In this document: positions 11,336 through 23,037 of the stretch, piece by piece
Position numbering within the stretch: the stretch's first letter is position 1
Layout: every line of letters begins with the position of its first letter
Assembly (NCBI RefSeq): GCF_036323735.1
Contig: NC_086026.1
Location: 56,115,039-56,179,038 of the forward strand
Reading direction: 5' to 3'
Length of the DNA stretch: 64,000 bases
Origin: Rattus norvegicus
Taxonomy: Eukaryota > Chordata > Mammalia > Rodentia > Muridae
Made by a program: the position numbers and the translations under genes
Notes under the pieces: generated by a model
What the model saw: the letters and a program-made list of their open reading frames with translations, nothing else
What the model was told of the DNA's origin: nothing
Database searches by the model: none

Positions 11336-11859
11336 AAAAGAGAAAGTAAAATCAGGTGGCTGTTCTTGCTAATTTTGTTTTGAGAACTAAAAAAATAAAT
11401 TCTTATATTCACATGTATTTTATTATGTTTGAATAAAGTAATACATACTAAAGTATTTAAAGCTTTTCCCAGTCTTAAGATTCTACGATACAGTAAACAC
11501 AGATAGATATAATCTCCATAAACACAAGCTCTTTGGAGCCTAAACAATTTTTAAGAGGTAAGGAGATTCTAGGACCATATTCCTGGGAGTCACTGTTTTA
11601 GGCCAGAGAAACATTTCTTCCCAAATTGAGGCCTCTGAACAGGATTGTGAACAGCAGGGAATGTCTTGTGGTCTATGCTCTGTGAGGATCTATTTGTGTT
11701 TAGAAATTTATAACTATTTGCATTTAGGCATCTAGAGATGCTTGAGGAAAACTCACGGTTCCTTGTTGTTACCCTGTGCATCTCGCACTAGCATTTTTGC
11801 TATGGTTCATGTCATGTGCACCTGGGCTTTGGAGCACTAGTGAAGGGTCAGTTTCTGTT

Positions 11860-11862
<3 letters not shown>
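11336..11862. other. Unique AT-rich sequence, no gene seen
   Basis: A 133-codon minus-strand frame (11547-11146) runs across this block and the adjoining B1. It has no recognisable domain and I do not call it. Confidence 0.5.

Positions 11863-11900
<38 letters not shown>
11863..11900. repeat. (TG)n microsatellite
   Basis: About 19 TG units. Confidence 0.95.
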
Positions 11901-11903
<3 letters not shown>

Positions 11904-12054
11904 TACATTTGCATGTGTGTATACTGGTGACGAAGATGAGCCGGTATGGTGTGTGTACATATGCATGCATGCCTCTGTGTGTGCATGTCTCTCTCTCCCT
12001 CTTCCTGTCCTTCTCCCCCTTCCTCACTCCTCCTTCCCCTTCCCTCCCCTTCCT

Positions 12055-12112
12055 CATATATATATATACATATATATATACATATATATATATATATACA
12101 TATATATATATG
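12055..12112. repeat. (TA)n/(CATATATA)n microsatellite
   Basis: This alternating TA tract has regular ACAT interruptions and follows a CCTT-rich stretch at 11990-12054. The Ile-Tyr reading frames are artefacts. Confidence 0.95.
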
Positions 12113-12119
12113 GCAGTTG

Positions 12120-12380
12120 AAGTCAAGTCAACCTTGTGTGTCATTTCTCAGGTGCCACCCAAGCTGGTCTTTGAGACAGGGTCACCGAGACCTCACCAAG
12201 TAGACGAGGCTGCCTGGTCAGCACTCCTTAGAGTTATGCTGCCTCTCCTTCCTCTGTGCAGGGATTACAGGTACATGCCATCGCCTCTGGCTTTGTTTTA
12301 ATGTGGGTTCTGGGGATCAAACCCAGGCCTTCTCGCTTGTAAGGCAAACACTTTACCAACTGAGCCAGCTTCCCAACTTC
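12120..12380 (-). mobile_element. B4/ID_B1-type composite SINE, minus strand
   Basis: On the + strand a B1-like segment (TTTGAGACAGGGTCACCGAG, CAGGGATTACAGGTACATGC) is followed by an ID/tRNA-like segment (GGGGATCAAACCCAGGCCTT, CACTTTACCAACTGAGCCAG). This is the reverse complement of a tRNA-B1 fusion SINE. Confidence 0.75.
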
Positions 12381-12746
12381 TTCCCATTGCTTAGAAAAAG
12401 TTTGCGCTGAGAGAAAGAATCCTTGCTGACCTTGTAAGAAGCATCAGCAGGACTGGGGAAACCACTGTAATGCTGCCTAATGCGAGCATCAGAACCAGTG
12501 CATGCTGTTCCCCCCCACCCCCGTTTCTCTTGGCTCCTCATGGACTGAACCAACTACTGATGCTCTTTACTCCTTCTGTCTTAGAGCCTGCTGTTTTCCC
12601 CTTTCCCCAGTTGGCTGTAGCATCCATGGACTTCATGATAGGCTCTGTGGATGTCAGAGATGCCCTTTATGTAAGAGGAATGAACAAAGATACCCCCTCC
12701 CCTTAGCTCTTTCAGACAGGCACACATAATATTTCAAGATGCCGAG
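12381..12746. other. Unique sequence, no gene seen
   Basis: No repeat or exon is supported. Short overlapping frames on both strands have no recognisable content. Confidence 0.5.
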
Positions 12747-12922
12747 TATGGGGCTGACAAGATGATGGCTTAACAGGGAAGGGGCTTGCCTTCAAACTAG
12801 AAGACCTGGATTTGATTCCTGGACCCCATGTGGCAGAAGGAGAAAACCAACACTCACAAGCTGTCTCGGATTGCCACAGGAGTACACACACAATAAAATA
12901 TAATAAACTTTGCTTAAAAAAA
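12747..12922 (+). mobile_element. B4-family (RSINE1-like) SINE
   Basis: GGGGCTGACAAGATGATGGC, AGAAGACCTGGATTTGATTC, CATGTGGCAGAAGGAGAAAA and a CACACACAATAAAATA tail match the rodent tRNA-derived SINE with the 'gacctgagttcgatccc' and 'ggtggaaggagagaacc' phrases. Confidence 0.75.
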
Positions 12923-13168
12923 GAGATGCCAAGCCCACTCACTAGAAGTGTAGAAGTTTGAGAACCTAGCATCTAAATTGTGGTGACAGACTGGGCCAGC
13001 CATGCCTTTGGAAGACTCTTTGCCACTTCTGTTATACATCTTTGAGACATGCTCTGTTGAGCAGTGATGGAGATGTCCGCAGTCTTGTTTCTATTATTGG
13101 GACAGACACTACAATGTCATTGATACCTCCTAAGATTCTGCAGAACCACATAAACCAAGATCTTCCTG

Positions 13169-13258
13169 CAAGGGGCTGAAATTTGTAGCTCAGTGGTCAA
13201 GTACTTGCTGGTTAAAGCCCTGGTGTTTGACCTCACACTATCTCTCACAAAAAAAGTC
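13169..13258 (+). mobile_element. ID-like SINE, diverged
   Basis: GGGGCTGAAATTTGTAGCTC, AGTGGTCAAGTACTTGCTGG and a CACAAAAAAAG end follow the ID/BC1 order. It is older than the three consensus-like ID copies. Confidence 0.6.
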
Positions 13259-13496
13259 TGCAAGAAGATGGATCACCCAAACTCTGGGGGAGAGGGAAAA
13301 GTTTCTTCCACTGTATATTACCTAAGTGATGGATGCCTGCCTCGAGTGTCAGCTTCCTCTGAGAGTAGCCCCACTGTGTAGCTTCTGTCCTAGGTCTCAA
13401 TATGATATGGGCTTTGCCTCTGTGCCCCTGGCAGGATGACCAGCTCAGCAGAGAGGAGCCCAGAAAGAGGAAGCCTCTTCAGTCACCTTTGAGATA

Positions 13497-13520
13497 AAAA
13501 GAAAAAAAATAAGAAAGAAG

Positions 13521-13574
<54 letters not shown>
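13497..13574. repeat. (GA)n microsatellite with A-rich start
   Basis: Pure GA from about 13526 to 13573 is preceded by AAAAGAAAAAAAATAAG. Confidence 0.95.
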
Positions 13575-13577
<3 letters not shown>

Positions 13578-13962
13578 AAATCAAAGACTAATCCTAAAGC
13601 CTGCCTTTAATCTTGGAGTCTCCAGACCTAGTTTCCCTTTCATCTAGGACTTCCAAGTTAGCTAGTTATTTTATGGGTCGTGAAGCCACAAGGCGGAGAG
13701 GGGGTGGTAAGGGTAGTGGTGGGGAGATTAAATTAATGAGCAGGTAAGAAGGTTTATTATTTGTCTGATCCTTCCTCCCTTCTTGCTAATTTCTCTGAGC
13801 CAATTTGGGAGGCAGAGCCTATCATGTTTGACAGACTATTGTATCCACAGTTTTTCTGAAGCCATTTATCTGAAGGATATTAAACATCCAATTTACAAAG
13901 ACATTATAGCATTGCGAGGCAGATGTGTGTGCACATGCATAAATGGTAAAAAAAATGTGTGT
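13575..13962. other. Unique sequence between two GA tracts
   Basis: No exon or repeat family is recognised. The start CTAATCCTAAAGCCTGCC could be a B1 relic but is too short to call. Confidence 0.4.
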
Positions 13963-14008
13963 GAGAGAGAGGGAGAGGGAGAGGGATGGAGGGAGGGAAG
14001 GAGAGAGA

Positions 14009-14063
<55 letters not shown>

Positions 14064-14073
14064 AGGAGAGAGA
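13963..14073. repeat. (GA)n/(GGA)n microsatellite
   Basis: A purine tract with GGGA and GAC variants. It creates spurious Arg-Glu and Ser-Leu frames. Confidence 0.95.
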
Positions 14074-14732
14074 TAAGGATACATACCAAGTGGGCCTGTG
14101 TTCACATCCTCAACTCACATTACGTGTCAACTGTTATAGGTTTTTGAAGAGGTCTGAAGTCATTTAGCAAGTTATTTCAAGAAGTCATGGGTCTTAGCAG
14201 AAAACATACCCCAGACAATAGTAGACATGCTTATAAAATATATCTCACCCCTTGGGTTCCTGAATATTTATTGCAGCTAGGTTCACTGGTGGTAGAAACG
14301 GGCTACTCAAACCCGATATTTGGTTCATTGGCTGTCTGGTCATGTCGCCTCCACTTGTCTATGCCTGTGTGACAGGGCACAGGAGCAAGAATACCAAGAA
14401 GAGGAGGCCCAATTGTCTGAATGAGTAAGAGACTTAGCAGGTACTGAGATCCCTGTGATTTTCTCTGGTGGCCCCTCTTCTGGAGTAGGCATCTGACAGC
14501 CCCCTGGCAGCAGAACAGTTGGTGACACCAGGCTTGTTCTCTACCCAGGTTCCAGCTACATCAGTTCTGCAGACCATCATGAGACCCCACTCCCAGGAGC
14601 CATCTGCCCTCTACGTTTTCTCCCAGGAGTTCCCATAACATTGACTTTCTTCTGGAAGTCTGAACTCCCGTTAGAGCTGTGGGAGATGGTGCTGCTACTG
14701 TGGTTTGATTCTGAAATAACAAACCTCATCAG
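14074..14732. other. Unique sequence, no gene seen
   Basis: No repeat family or exon could be supported. Confidence 0.5.
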
Positions 14733-15052
14733 AAAGGTGAACACATTGCTCTATTAGCAAAGTTTCTGGCTTTCAAGCATGAAGACCTGAGTTTGCTCCC
14801 CAGAGCCCACACACAAAGCTAGAGATGGTGGTTTATGCTTGCAATCCTAGCACTGGGAAGGTGGAGACAGGCAGATCCTTGGAACTTACTGGCCAGACTG
14901 GCTAGCCTCCTTGGCAAGCTCTAGGCAGGGAGTACCTGTATCAATAAACAAGGTGAGTGGTACCTGAGAGATAACACAGAAGGTTGATTTCTGACATTCA
15001 CATATACAAGCACTTATAAGGCACACGCACACATGAACAAAAACAGAGGTGA
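14733..15052 (+). mobile_element. B4 SINE, near full length
   Basis: Head: AGGTGAACACATTGCTCTAT and GAAGACCTGAGTTTGCTCCC. B1-like middle: AAGCTAGAGATGGTGGTTTA, TGCAATCCTAGCACTGGGAA, GGTGGAGACAGGCAGATCC. Tail: CAAGGTGAGTGGTACCTGAG, TTGATTTCTGACATTCACAT and CACACGCACACATGAAC. This is the canonical B4 order, a tRNA-like part fused to a B1-like part. Confidence 0.85.
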
Positions 15053-15839
15053 ACAATGGCTATGTCCTGATGAATCTAGATGAGGCAATAGCTCCTACCT
15101 GTCACCACTAGACCTGACCATTTGGTCAGGAGGCTCCCCCTGGCAACCTTCCACAGGAGGTCATTGCCCCACACCATGCCTTTGTCCTAGAGTTCTCCGT
15201 ATCTTGGTTAGGGTTCTTTCCCTGCCCACTGTCATCCTGTGCCAACTATAAGTGAAGAAAATGCCAATGGCTTTGGCTGGGATAGAAGTCAGACATCCCA
15301 GTCAGTTGGACCTACCCTCACCCCCTTCAGTGCTACCTGCTACAGTCGGGTTCAATTATGGTCTTTTATCATTCAAGTCTGTTAAGAATCTATTTTTTTT
15401 TTCCTTGCGATCAAAACTTCTCGTCTTCCCTGGGACTTAAAATACTGTCCTTGAACCAAGACAGGGCCCTTGTGCATTAAACACACTCTCAACTTCAAAG
15501 CCTTGTGTGTGGTGCTGCTGAGGGTCCCCGGGGATTGTCAATGTGAGACGTATGTTTGTTATAGTACAAAGAGAATCTTGCTTCATGGTGGAGCTGATCT
15601 GAAGGGTAGGGGCGATGCAGGGGATTTGTATCTGTCTCCAAAGGAAAGAATGATTGGGGGAGGAGAGGTCTAAACTCCAGGCAAATTCGGCATCAGCAGC
15701 CTCTTTTTCATGGAGGTTCACAGACTCTAAAGGCAGCTAGGGCATGGATGGCAACATGAGCCTTCCCCCACCTCCCAAAAGACTCCACTCTGATTAATCA
15801 TAATGTGTCATTGCTTCTTCATTGCTTTGGCTGGGTAGC
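15053..15839. other. Unique sequence, no gene seen
   Basis: No repeat is recognised. Short open frames on both strands are uninformative. Confidence 0.5.
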
Positions 15840-16225
15840 GTGTCTGTTTCATTGCCTGTTGCTGTAATAAGATACCTTGACACAAGTAACTTAGAGCCTA
15901 TTTTAGCTCACACTTCCAGGTTATGGTCCCATCACATAGGGATGGGTGGCAGGGACAGGAAGTAGCTGGTCATGCTCATGATCAAAAGAAGGGAGAAATG
16001 AATCGTCAAGTGCTAATTCTCAGTCCATTTCCTCATTTTTCATACAACCCCGGATCCAAACCCAGAGAGCGATGCCACCCACTTCAGGCTTCTCCCACCA
16101 ATTGACATAGTCTAGACAGTCTTAGACAGACACACCCATTATTTGGCCAACCAAATCTAGATACTTTCTCATTGATACTCCCTTCCCCCGTGATTGTTGA
16201 CAATTATAACTAACCACCTAGCAGG
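15840..16225 (-). mobile_element. Rodent LTR-type repeat, minus strand, diverged
   Basis: The + strand starts TGTCTGTTTCATTGCCTGTT and ends with TTGTTGACAATTATAACTAA. These are the two ends of a common rodent LTR-like repeat (TTAGTTTTAATTGTCAAC at its 5' end, TCACAGCAATGAAAC near its 3' end) in reverse orientation. The interior is diverged. Confidence 0.6.
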
Positions 16226-16229
16226 TAAA

Positions 16230-16340
16230 TACCACCTGTAATTGTCTAATGCAGAAACATAGGCTCACAGAGGTTGGATTGCAAGTCTATGCTGCCCAGG
16301 TAATATTAGACTCAAGTTCTTCCTTCTTACAAGGTGGCCA
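16230..16340 (+). mobile_element. MIR-like ancient SINE fragment
   Basis: CAGAAACATAGGCTCACAGA, GGTTGGATTGCAAGTCTATG and CCAGGTAATATTAGACTCAA resemble the MIR phrases 'gaaactgaggctcagagagg' and the 'gctagtaagtgg' region. Confidence 0.5.
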
Positions 16341-16454
16341 GTAGATCTCACAGCTGTAGTGATTGATAGCCGTGGCTGAGAGACTGAGCTGTGTGGAGAA
16401 AGGCTGCAGGGTGGTATCTGGACCCAGGAGGGAGGAAGGCTGTGTTTGATGTGC

Positions 16455-16800
16455 CTATCGGTTACTTACCGTTGCTGTGACCAGACTCCAGACATAAGTG
16501 GCTGGTGGAAAGGGACAGTTTATTTTAGTTCACAGGTCATAGGGAGCAGGAAATGGAGGCAGTGGCTTTCTTTCTGCGGCAGTGAGAGCTGGTAGGTGAA
16601 GCCTGCTCACTCCTTGTCAGTGACTGGACGGGAAGTAGATGGAGCTATAATCCTCAGGGTCTACCCTCAGTGGTATACTCAAGCCAGCTCAACCTCACTC
16701 TCTAATGGTTTTACATCTTCTCAATCTAGGGGGACCTTCTGGCCACCAAGTCTTCAAACACATGAGCCTGGGGGGCATTTCATACTCAAACTGTAACAAT
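16455..16800 (-). mobile_element. MaLR (ORR1-type) LTR, minus strand
   Basis: The + strand begins CGGTTACTTACCGTTGCTGT and ends CATTTCATACTCAAACTGTA. On the minus strand this reads TACAGTTTGAGTATGAAATG, CCCCCCAGGCTCATGTGTTT, then an AATAAACTGTCC polyadenylation region and a final GTAACCGA. This agrees with ORR1-like MaLR LTRs. Confidence 0.75.
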
Positions 16801-17118
16801 GTGGAAGGCCAACATAATTTTCATCCCAAAATTGGTCACCTGAAAGGGTAGAGGGGACAAGGCCGATGGTCATAACTGAATAAAAGCATAACTCAAGACT
16901 GCAGGAAATTTGGTCACTCGCTTAAATCATAGTGTATGGTCTGGGTAGCCACAGTAGGTGACAGAGATAGCCAGTCTGTAATGAACTTGTCAAGTCTGAC
17001 TTTATTTTGTGCTCTCTACTGGGGCTTCTCTTCTTATCTTACTTCCAAGGAAGCAGACAAGGACAGCCTTTTAGGCTCTTCCAAGAACTAAAAACAACAA
17101 ACTAAAAGAAAACAAAAT
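16801..17118. other. Unique sequence, no gene seen
   Basis: No exon or recognisable repeat. Confidence 0.5.
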
Positions 17119-17327
17119 GGAGGGCTGGTTAGATGGCTGAGTGGGTTCAAGTCACTGACACCAGACTGGTGACCTGAGCTCAAGCCTCAGAACCTACATG
17201 CTAGAAGGAGAAAACCAACTCCCTTGAGTTGTCCTCTGACCTCCACATTCATGGTGTGGTACATGCTTGTGGCAAAGCATGTACAAACACACATATACGC
17301 AACACACAGGAGCACACACATACACAC
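17119..17327 (+). mobile_element. B4-family (RSINE1-like) SINE
   Basis: GAGGGCTGGTTAGATGGCTG, TGGTGACCTGAGCTCAAGCC, AGAAGGAGAAAACCAACTCC and GAGTTGTCCTCTGACCTCCA are characteristic phrases. A CA-rich tail follows and expands into the adjoining microsatellite. Confidence 0.85.
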
Positions 17328-17333
17328 ACAAAG

Positions 17334-17370
<37 letters not shown>

Positions 17371-17372
17371 AA

Positions 17373-17411
<39 letters not shown>

Positions 17412-17414
17412 ATA
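17328..17414. repeat. (GAAA)n(GA)n(TAAA)n compound microsatellite
   Basis: Three tetra- and dinucleotide blocks in a row form the expanded A-rich tail of the preceding SINE. Confidence 0.95.
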
Positions 17415-17719
17415 TTTGGTTACAAAGCAGAACTTCATGAGACCACAGTCAAGGTCATAAGATGCCTTGCTTACCTATGCTCCTAAATGCCTACTCTACC
17501 TCTCCCCTGGAGGAAGAACAGCCAACTAATGAAATCAAGGGAGGGGGTCAGTGCAAGTTGCTTCACACCCCCTCACCCCAGGTGAGGAGAGCTCAACATG
17601 TTCAAAATTCACATATGCCCAGGGCTAGAATTCACTACCCAAGCCCATTTCAGCTCTTGACTCTGCTAGCTCAGTGGCCTCCTGACTCCTAACTGCTTCT
17701 GCTCTTGTCCCACCATCCT

Positions 17720-18150
17720 GCTGTTGTTCCCAGGGTTATTGGAAGGGTATTTTTGAAATCTAAATCTAATGACACCACTTTGTGAAAAGCTTCCTAAAAG
17801 TCCTCATTGGGGCTTCCGCATATAAAGCTGTTAGGATCATGGATTCTTAGACTTCTACAATCTCTTTCCACTCCTTCTTTCAGACTCCACTCGCGCTGTG
17901 CCTGATTGTCTACTATTCTCTGAATACATCGACAGCAGAATCACCAAGCTTTGTACATCTCTCTGTTCAAGCTGCCCCTTGCTACTACTGTCTCCTCTCT
18001 CACTTCTTTTTCTGTCACCAGTGCCTTTACCCTTAAAAGCTCAGAGCTCATGACAGGCCTCCCTCACCCCTCATCCCCAGGCTGAATTACGTCCTTCATT
18101 CATGTGCCATGCTGTCACTTACGGTGTGAATGCCTGCTAATAGCTTATTT
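17720..18150 (+). mobile_element. L2-like ancient LINE 3' fragment
   Basis: The run of phrases (GTGAAAAGCTTCCTAAAAGT, ATTCTCTGAATACATCGACA, TGTACATCTCTCTGTTCAAG, CAGGCCTCCCTCACCCC) follows the L2 3' region order ('aaaaccttcagtggctcc', 'ctccccgaacacgcca', 'tttgcacatgctgttcc'). It is strongly diverged and identified by eye only. Confidence 0.45.
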
Positions 18151-19885
18151 CTCCTATCAGAGAGAAGGCAGAGAGGTAGGGTTTAAACTGGGCTTGCTTA
18201 CAGTTCAAACTGCACCTGAGATTGGAGCAGATAACTGAATGGCACTGACTCCTGAACAGAACTCTGTTCTTCTAAAATGTGGTCAGGCCACCACAGCGTG
18301 GCTTCCAGAGACCTTGTTCATAAGAGAACCATGGAGGGGTTTGAAGAAGAATTAGCTAAAGGAGGTTGAATAGATCTTCAGTTTGCCTGTTGGCTTCTGG
18401 GGACCCACTTTACATAGTAGCCAGAGGTTAATACCAGGGTAAAGTGTGGCTGTAGACATACTTCATGGCCCAACCCACTTGTTAAGTGGAAAATAGGGAC
18501 CCCAGGAGAACATTCAGGCAAAGCCTGCCTCCTCTTCCCGTTCACCTGCTCTATTCTGGATCTTGTGCCTCCTCTGCTCACAAACCACCTGGCCTTCTTT
18601 GCCTTCTGCCAGCAACATTGTGCTGGCCTCTCATTTCCTTCTGTGACCCTGGTCTTGCCCTCCGATGAAGCACCAGGAACCTGCCCTTACCCCAACTCTG
18701 ACTTTCTCTTCTTAGTCTCCTTGGTAATCTGAACTTGGTAACACACCTTCCCTGTCCCCAGACAGCAATGTGCCCTGTCACAGAGGGGTTGGGTGGTAGC
18801 AGAGATGTTGTAGCCTTGCCCTGACACTGAGATAGGAAGTTCAATGGCTAGCTACCCCAGCCTCCTGCAGAACCGCTTAACCACCAGACCCCGACTGATG
18901 GAGGGGTTTGCGTGTTCCTCTTCCCTGGGCTCCCATTGGCCCCTTGCCGTAAAACTATTTGTCTGCCTTTCTCCTCTTTTCCCTTTGCTTATTTTGGCAG
19001 CCCAATTAGTGCCTTGCAGATAGTTTCTTGAGTCTGAGCAGTCCTCCCAACTGACCTTTGCCCTCCGGACTTCCTCTTCCTGTCCTTGTAGGAATGTTTG
19101 ACAGGCTGCTCTCCACTCGTCTTCAGGCAGGCTGATATGCTCAGAGACCCTCTTCCAGATGAAAAGCAGGTTAATTAAGGCAGATTTTCTAGCTTGTTCT
19201 TAAAAAGGGAAAAACAAAAGAGAGAGAGAACAGGTATCTCAGTTAATCGTTCCTAATTGTTTCTTTCCTCAAAAATCTTTAGTGTAAAACAGCCTAATTG
19301 AGCACTTCCTGCTCTGGCATTGAAGAAAACAGCTCAGCTGTACCAACCAGGACCAATGAAAGGACTCGATCCACTCAAGACCCAGTCTACTGGCTCTCTC
19401 ATGGTGGAAGGTTTCCCTCGCTTGGACCATGTCACGGAATGGTAGTGGACACTATGCTGTTTGAATATCAGTTGCTTGGCTCATGCTAAGGTGAGGGGGT
19501 CTGGGCTCGTTGCAGCCTGAAGCTTCAGTTTGCATTGGTGTCAGCTGATGCCACTGATGAGTCTCCCTCTGAGCCCAACCTCCCCTCTGCCTGGTCTTGC
19601 CCTTCTTTTAACATGCTAATTCAGCTCAGGGTCTACTTGCCCAGGAACCAGAATAACAATGGTCCTCTATGGTGTTGCCATATTATCTTTTCAAGTCTTC
19701 ACCTCTATGTTCACCATGTACAATAATATACCTGGTACCCAAAGGGGCAAGGTAGGTGGGGTTTAATGCAAGGAGATTATTTTCTGACAACAGGCTCAGG
19801 CTTTCATTTCCTTCATCTCCACATGTTTCTCATGTATCATTCTTACAAAATGATACCCACCTATCAACCCATGCATCTACCTATT
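18151..19885. other. Unique sequence, no gene seen
   Basis: The block is repeat-poor. 19140-19300 is AT-rich with several TAAT cores and is discussed in the findings. Confidence 0.5.
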
Positions 19886-19941
19886 TAACATCCATCCATC
19901 ATCCATCCATCCATCCATCCATCCATCCATCCATCCATCCC
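19886..19941. repeat. (CATC)n microsatellite
   Basis: About 12 tetranucleotide units, with a CAT interruption near the start. Confidence 0.95.
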
Positions 19942-20499
19942 CTTATCTAGACTAGATACTGCTGGCCCCACCCAAATCCCCTTTATTGACTGAAAAGGTC
20001 CACCCTTCATCCAGCTGCCATTAACTGTTGACTTAAAACACTCGAGACTACTTTTCTAGAGATTTACCATTGACCAAAGGGGAGCTGCTTTCCTTGGAGG
20101 CTATGAGCCTCTTGGTTCTTCCCTGATGGTGGACCTCTACTGATGATTTGCTAGTATGTGGGTAAAAGGGCAGCACTCTTGCTGAAGGCAAGACACACAC
20201 TGAGCTACACAGGAGAATGAGACTGGGGCTTGAAGAAGTGCCCTCAGCCCGCAGTTCTGCTTTCACATTTGCAGTCTACAATGACCATAAATGCAAGCGT
20301 GTAGACCCAAAAGGAAAATGGGCACCAAGTCATGCAGCCCAGGGCTAGGTTGGATGATCCCCTTACTGGAGTGGAGTACTGGTGGACTCTTAGAGTTGGA
20401 CCGCTGTGTTGATGGAAACCTTCCCTTAGTGGACCTAGAAGAGGATGAAGTAGCCACCTCCATGCCTAGAAAAGCTGGAACTATGACTGTGCTAGAGCA

Positions 20500-20862
20500 T
20501 GCAGGGAAAGTTTACCATCTTGGGGCTTCAACAGCACAGATTTATTTTCACACTGCTAGGGGTTGGGAGTCCAAGGTCAAGGCGTTCTCCAGCTTGGCTT
20601 CTTCTGTGGTCACTCACTGTCCTTGAGTTGCATGCCAGCCACCTCCATTTCTCTATGTCCTCACAGCCTCTTCTCAGTGCACGGACTTTCCTTTATCTCT
20701 GTCTCTCTCCTTATAAGATCAGCAGTCATTTTGAATGAAGGTTCACCCTTGTTTTACCTTAACTACCCCCTTTAAAGTTTCATCTTCAAATACAGTCACA
20801 CTGGAGTCAGGGTATCATTGTCTAACTTTGGGGGGAGAAGCACAATTGAGTCTATTATAGGA
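20500..20862 (-). mobile_element. MLT1-type MaLR LTR, minus strand
   Basis: The + strand carries CAGATTTATTTTCACACTGC, GGGAGTCCAAGGTCAAGGCG, CTCTATGTCCTCACAGCCTC, CCTTATAAGATCAGCAGTCA and CTTCAAATACAGTCACACTG, in the order of the reverse complement of the pan-mammalian MLT1 LTR. The 111-codon + frame over it is antisense LTR sequence, not a gene. Confidence 0.8.
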
Positions 20863-22261
20863 GACTGCAGAAGGGGAAAGGGGTTGTGAGGATTGGGTGA
20901 TTTTTGAGCTAAGTGGCATTGATTTGTTGAAGAGGGAAAATGGCAGGCCTGAAGTTATAATTAACAATTTAAAGTAAGGTGTCAGCATTTAGAAAGAACC
21001 TCCATGTCTGTAGCCAGAGCAGGCAGGAGGAAAGCCAATCCTGGATTTCATTGTCAAAGTGACAGAACTTTGGAAAAACTGACTTCTCAGCCTGGGCTGC
21101 CCACACTGTAAGTAAGCAATGAAAGGCCAAGTGTGGACCCTTGCACTTGTGTTGGGGTATCTGCATGGTGTACTATGAAGACATGGGGTCCTCTGCATGC
21201 ACAAGATCATGTGCAAGTCTTTCAATTGGTGTAACAGCCCCCATAATTGCTCTCTGAGTTGGGGACTGTTTCCACCTCCCCTCCTGGACACCAGAGCATA
21301 CATTGATGAGTCAAAGCTCATCTGAGCCAGACTGGGGAATTCCTGGGTCTGTTAAGGGATTAGCGGATTGTAGCCAAAGCTGTAGGACCTGGCTACACTG
21401 CAGGAGAGCCAGGAACCAAGAGTGGATCTGAGCTGGAGGGAGGCCAGAATATAAAGCTGGGTATGGAGAGCTTTGTCAACACAAGGCAATCTCTCATGAC
21501 ACAAAATGCAGCACCCTGGCAGGAACCCCAAGTTTGATTTCTAAGACCCTCCTGAGATACCTCTCAGAAGCTTGGCTAAAACAACAGCCCATATGAAACC
21601 AAATGATTACCAGCATGGTTGTGGGAAATAAAGGAGAAAGACATTGGGGGGCTCAAGTGGGTTCCTAAGGATGCTCTTACATAGCCCCAACAGGTATGCT
21701 AGCTGCCTGCCTCTCCCATGAGCTCTGGAGACCTCTGCTTATTGGGGTGATGAAGGAGGACTAGTGAAAGGCACCCACATCACCAGAGGGCTCAGGAGGA
21801 TGGCTAATGGAGTTCCTATGGTTGAGTTAACCAAACCCCATAATGGCTGATGCCAGCTAGTAATGCACACAATTATTGTTATAGCCAGCAATGACTGTTA
21901 GGAGAGACTGGGTGGTAGGGATTTCTGGGTGGTGGTGCTTCTAGAAGCAAAAAAGACAGATAGGCAACCAGTAAGGTCAGAGAAGGCCAAACCCACCCTT
22001 TCCAACAGTCACAACTCCTTGCTTGGTTTCCATACTTAAGGCTATTTTCACACCCAGAACTCATGTTGAAGGTGAGGTCACATTCCTTTGAAAAATTCTT
22101 TATTCTTTGGGAGATATGTGACTCTACATCCCTCCCCATGCCTCTCAAATGACCTATACTTATTTGCACAGCCAGTTTCTGAAATATTGGAATCCCCATA
22201 GTCTGTTTTAAGGTCTGTTGGAGGCAAGGTCTGACTTGACACTGACAGTTGGGTGCACAAA
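20863..22261. other. Unique sequence, no gene seen
   Basis: No repeat is recognised with confidence. A 134-codon minus frame (22283-21879) has no recognisable domain. Confidence 0.5.
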
Positions 22262-23037
22262 GCATGGTTATGACACCTGTCATGGATACTCTTGACTGCC
22301 AGTCTGATTACCTCTTGAATTAACTAAAACCGAAGTGGCTGGTTGTACCTTTGAGGAGATTTATATGGACTGAATCATTTTTGGTGGGAAGACTCATCCT
22401 TAATCTGGGTCTTTTGAGATGGGAAGATCCACCTTACCTGTGGGCCATCCCTTCCAGTGGCAGCCTATGGAAAGAACGTGAAAGGAGGAAGCATTGGCTT
22501 TATGTTGCTTGTTCTTACTCTCACTGGCAGGCTCACTTCTTCTGTCTTAAGCCTGCTTCCCTAGGATGCCAGTGTACAGTGAACGGCAGCTGAGCTACCT
22601 AGACACATAGACCGGACAGGACCCTCCATCAGGGGAGAGCCATTGTTGAACTAGTCGGACCACAGCCTGCATAACCTGTAAGTCACTCTGATATATAGTA
22701 CTATATATTAGATAGTATATAAATTCAACTCTGGTGAAGGACTTGTGGTGGAGAGTGTCACAGAGATGCAAGCATACGTGGGAGGAGGGATCGCTCACAC
22801 CTCAAAACCAGAATCTAGGGAGATCAGCAGGGCCAGGTTCCAGCTGTCAAATACTCTGCTGAGAACCAATCAGAATGTCACCAATAGAATATTAATCCCT
22901 TCTCATTGGTGCATCGCTCCCAACAGTGCAGTTAATCTGGTAGCATCAATCCAGGGAGACATGCTGCAGTCTACCCTGGCCCATATATCCATTCATTCTA
23001 TCAGTTCTGTTTCTCTAGAGAACCCTAACTAATATTA
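22262..23037 (+). mobile_element. Rodent LTR-like repeat carrying an inserted element
   Basis: The left part (TGACACCTGTCATGGATACT, AACTAAAACCGAAGTGGCTG, GGGAAGATCCACCTTACCTG, CCATTGTTGAACTAGTCGGA) and the right end (TTCTGTTTCTCTAGAGAACC then CTAACTAATATTACA) belong to one common rodent LTR-type repeat. Its usual AT-rich link is visible as ATATATAGTACTATATAT. Between 22727 and 22953 it is interrupted by sequence that recurs inverted at 23710-23928. Confidence 0.6.
22727..22953 (-). repeat. Unnamed dispersed repeat, copy A (inverted)
   Basis: The reverse complement matches 23710-23928 over about 215 bp. Shared phrases include TGGATTGATGCTA, TGATTGGTTCTCAGCAG and GTTTTGAGGTGTGAG. It sits inside the LTR-like repeat. 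I cannot name the family. Confidence 0.75.

Noticed and set aside
20291..20626. 111-codon plus-strand ORF
   Set aside because: Its second half is the antisense strand of an MLT1 LTR.
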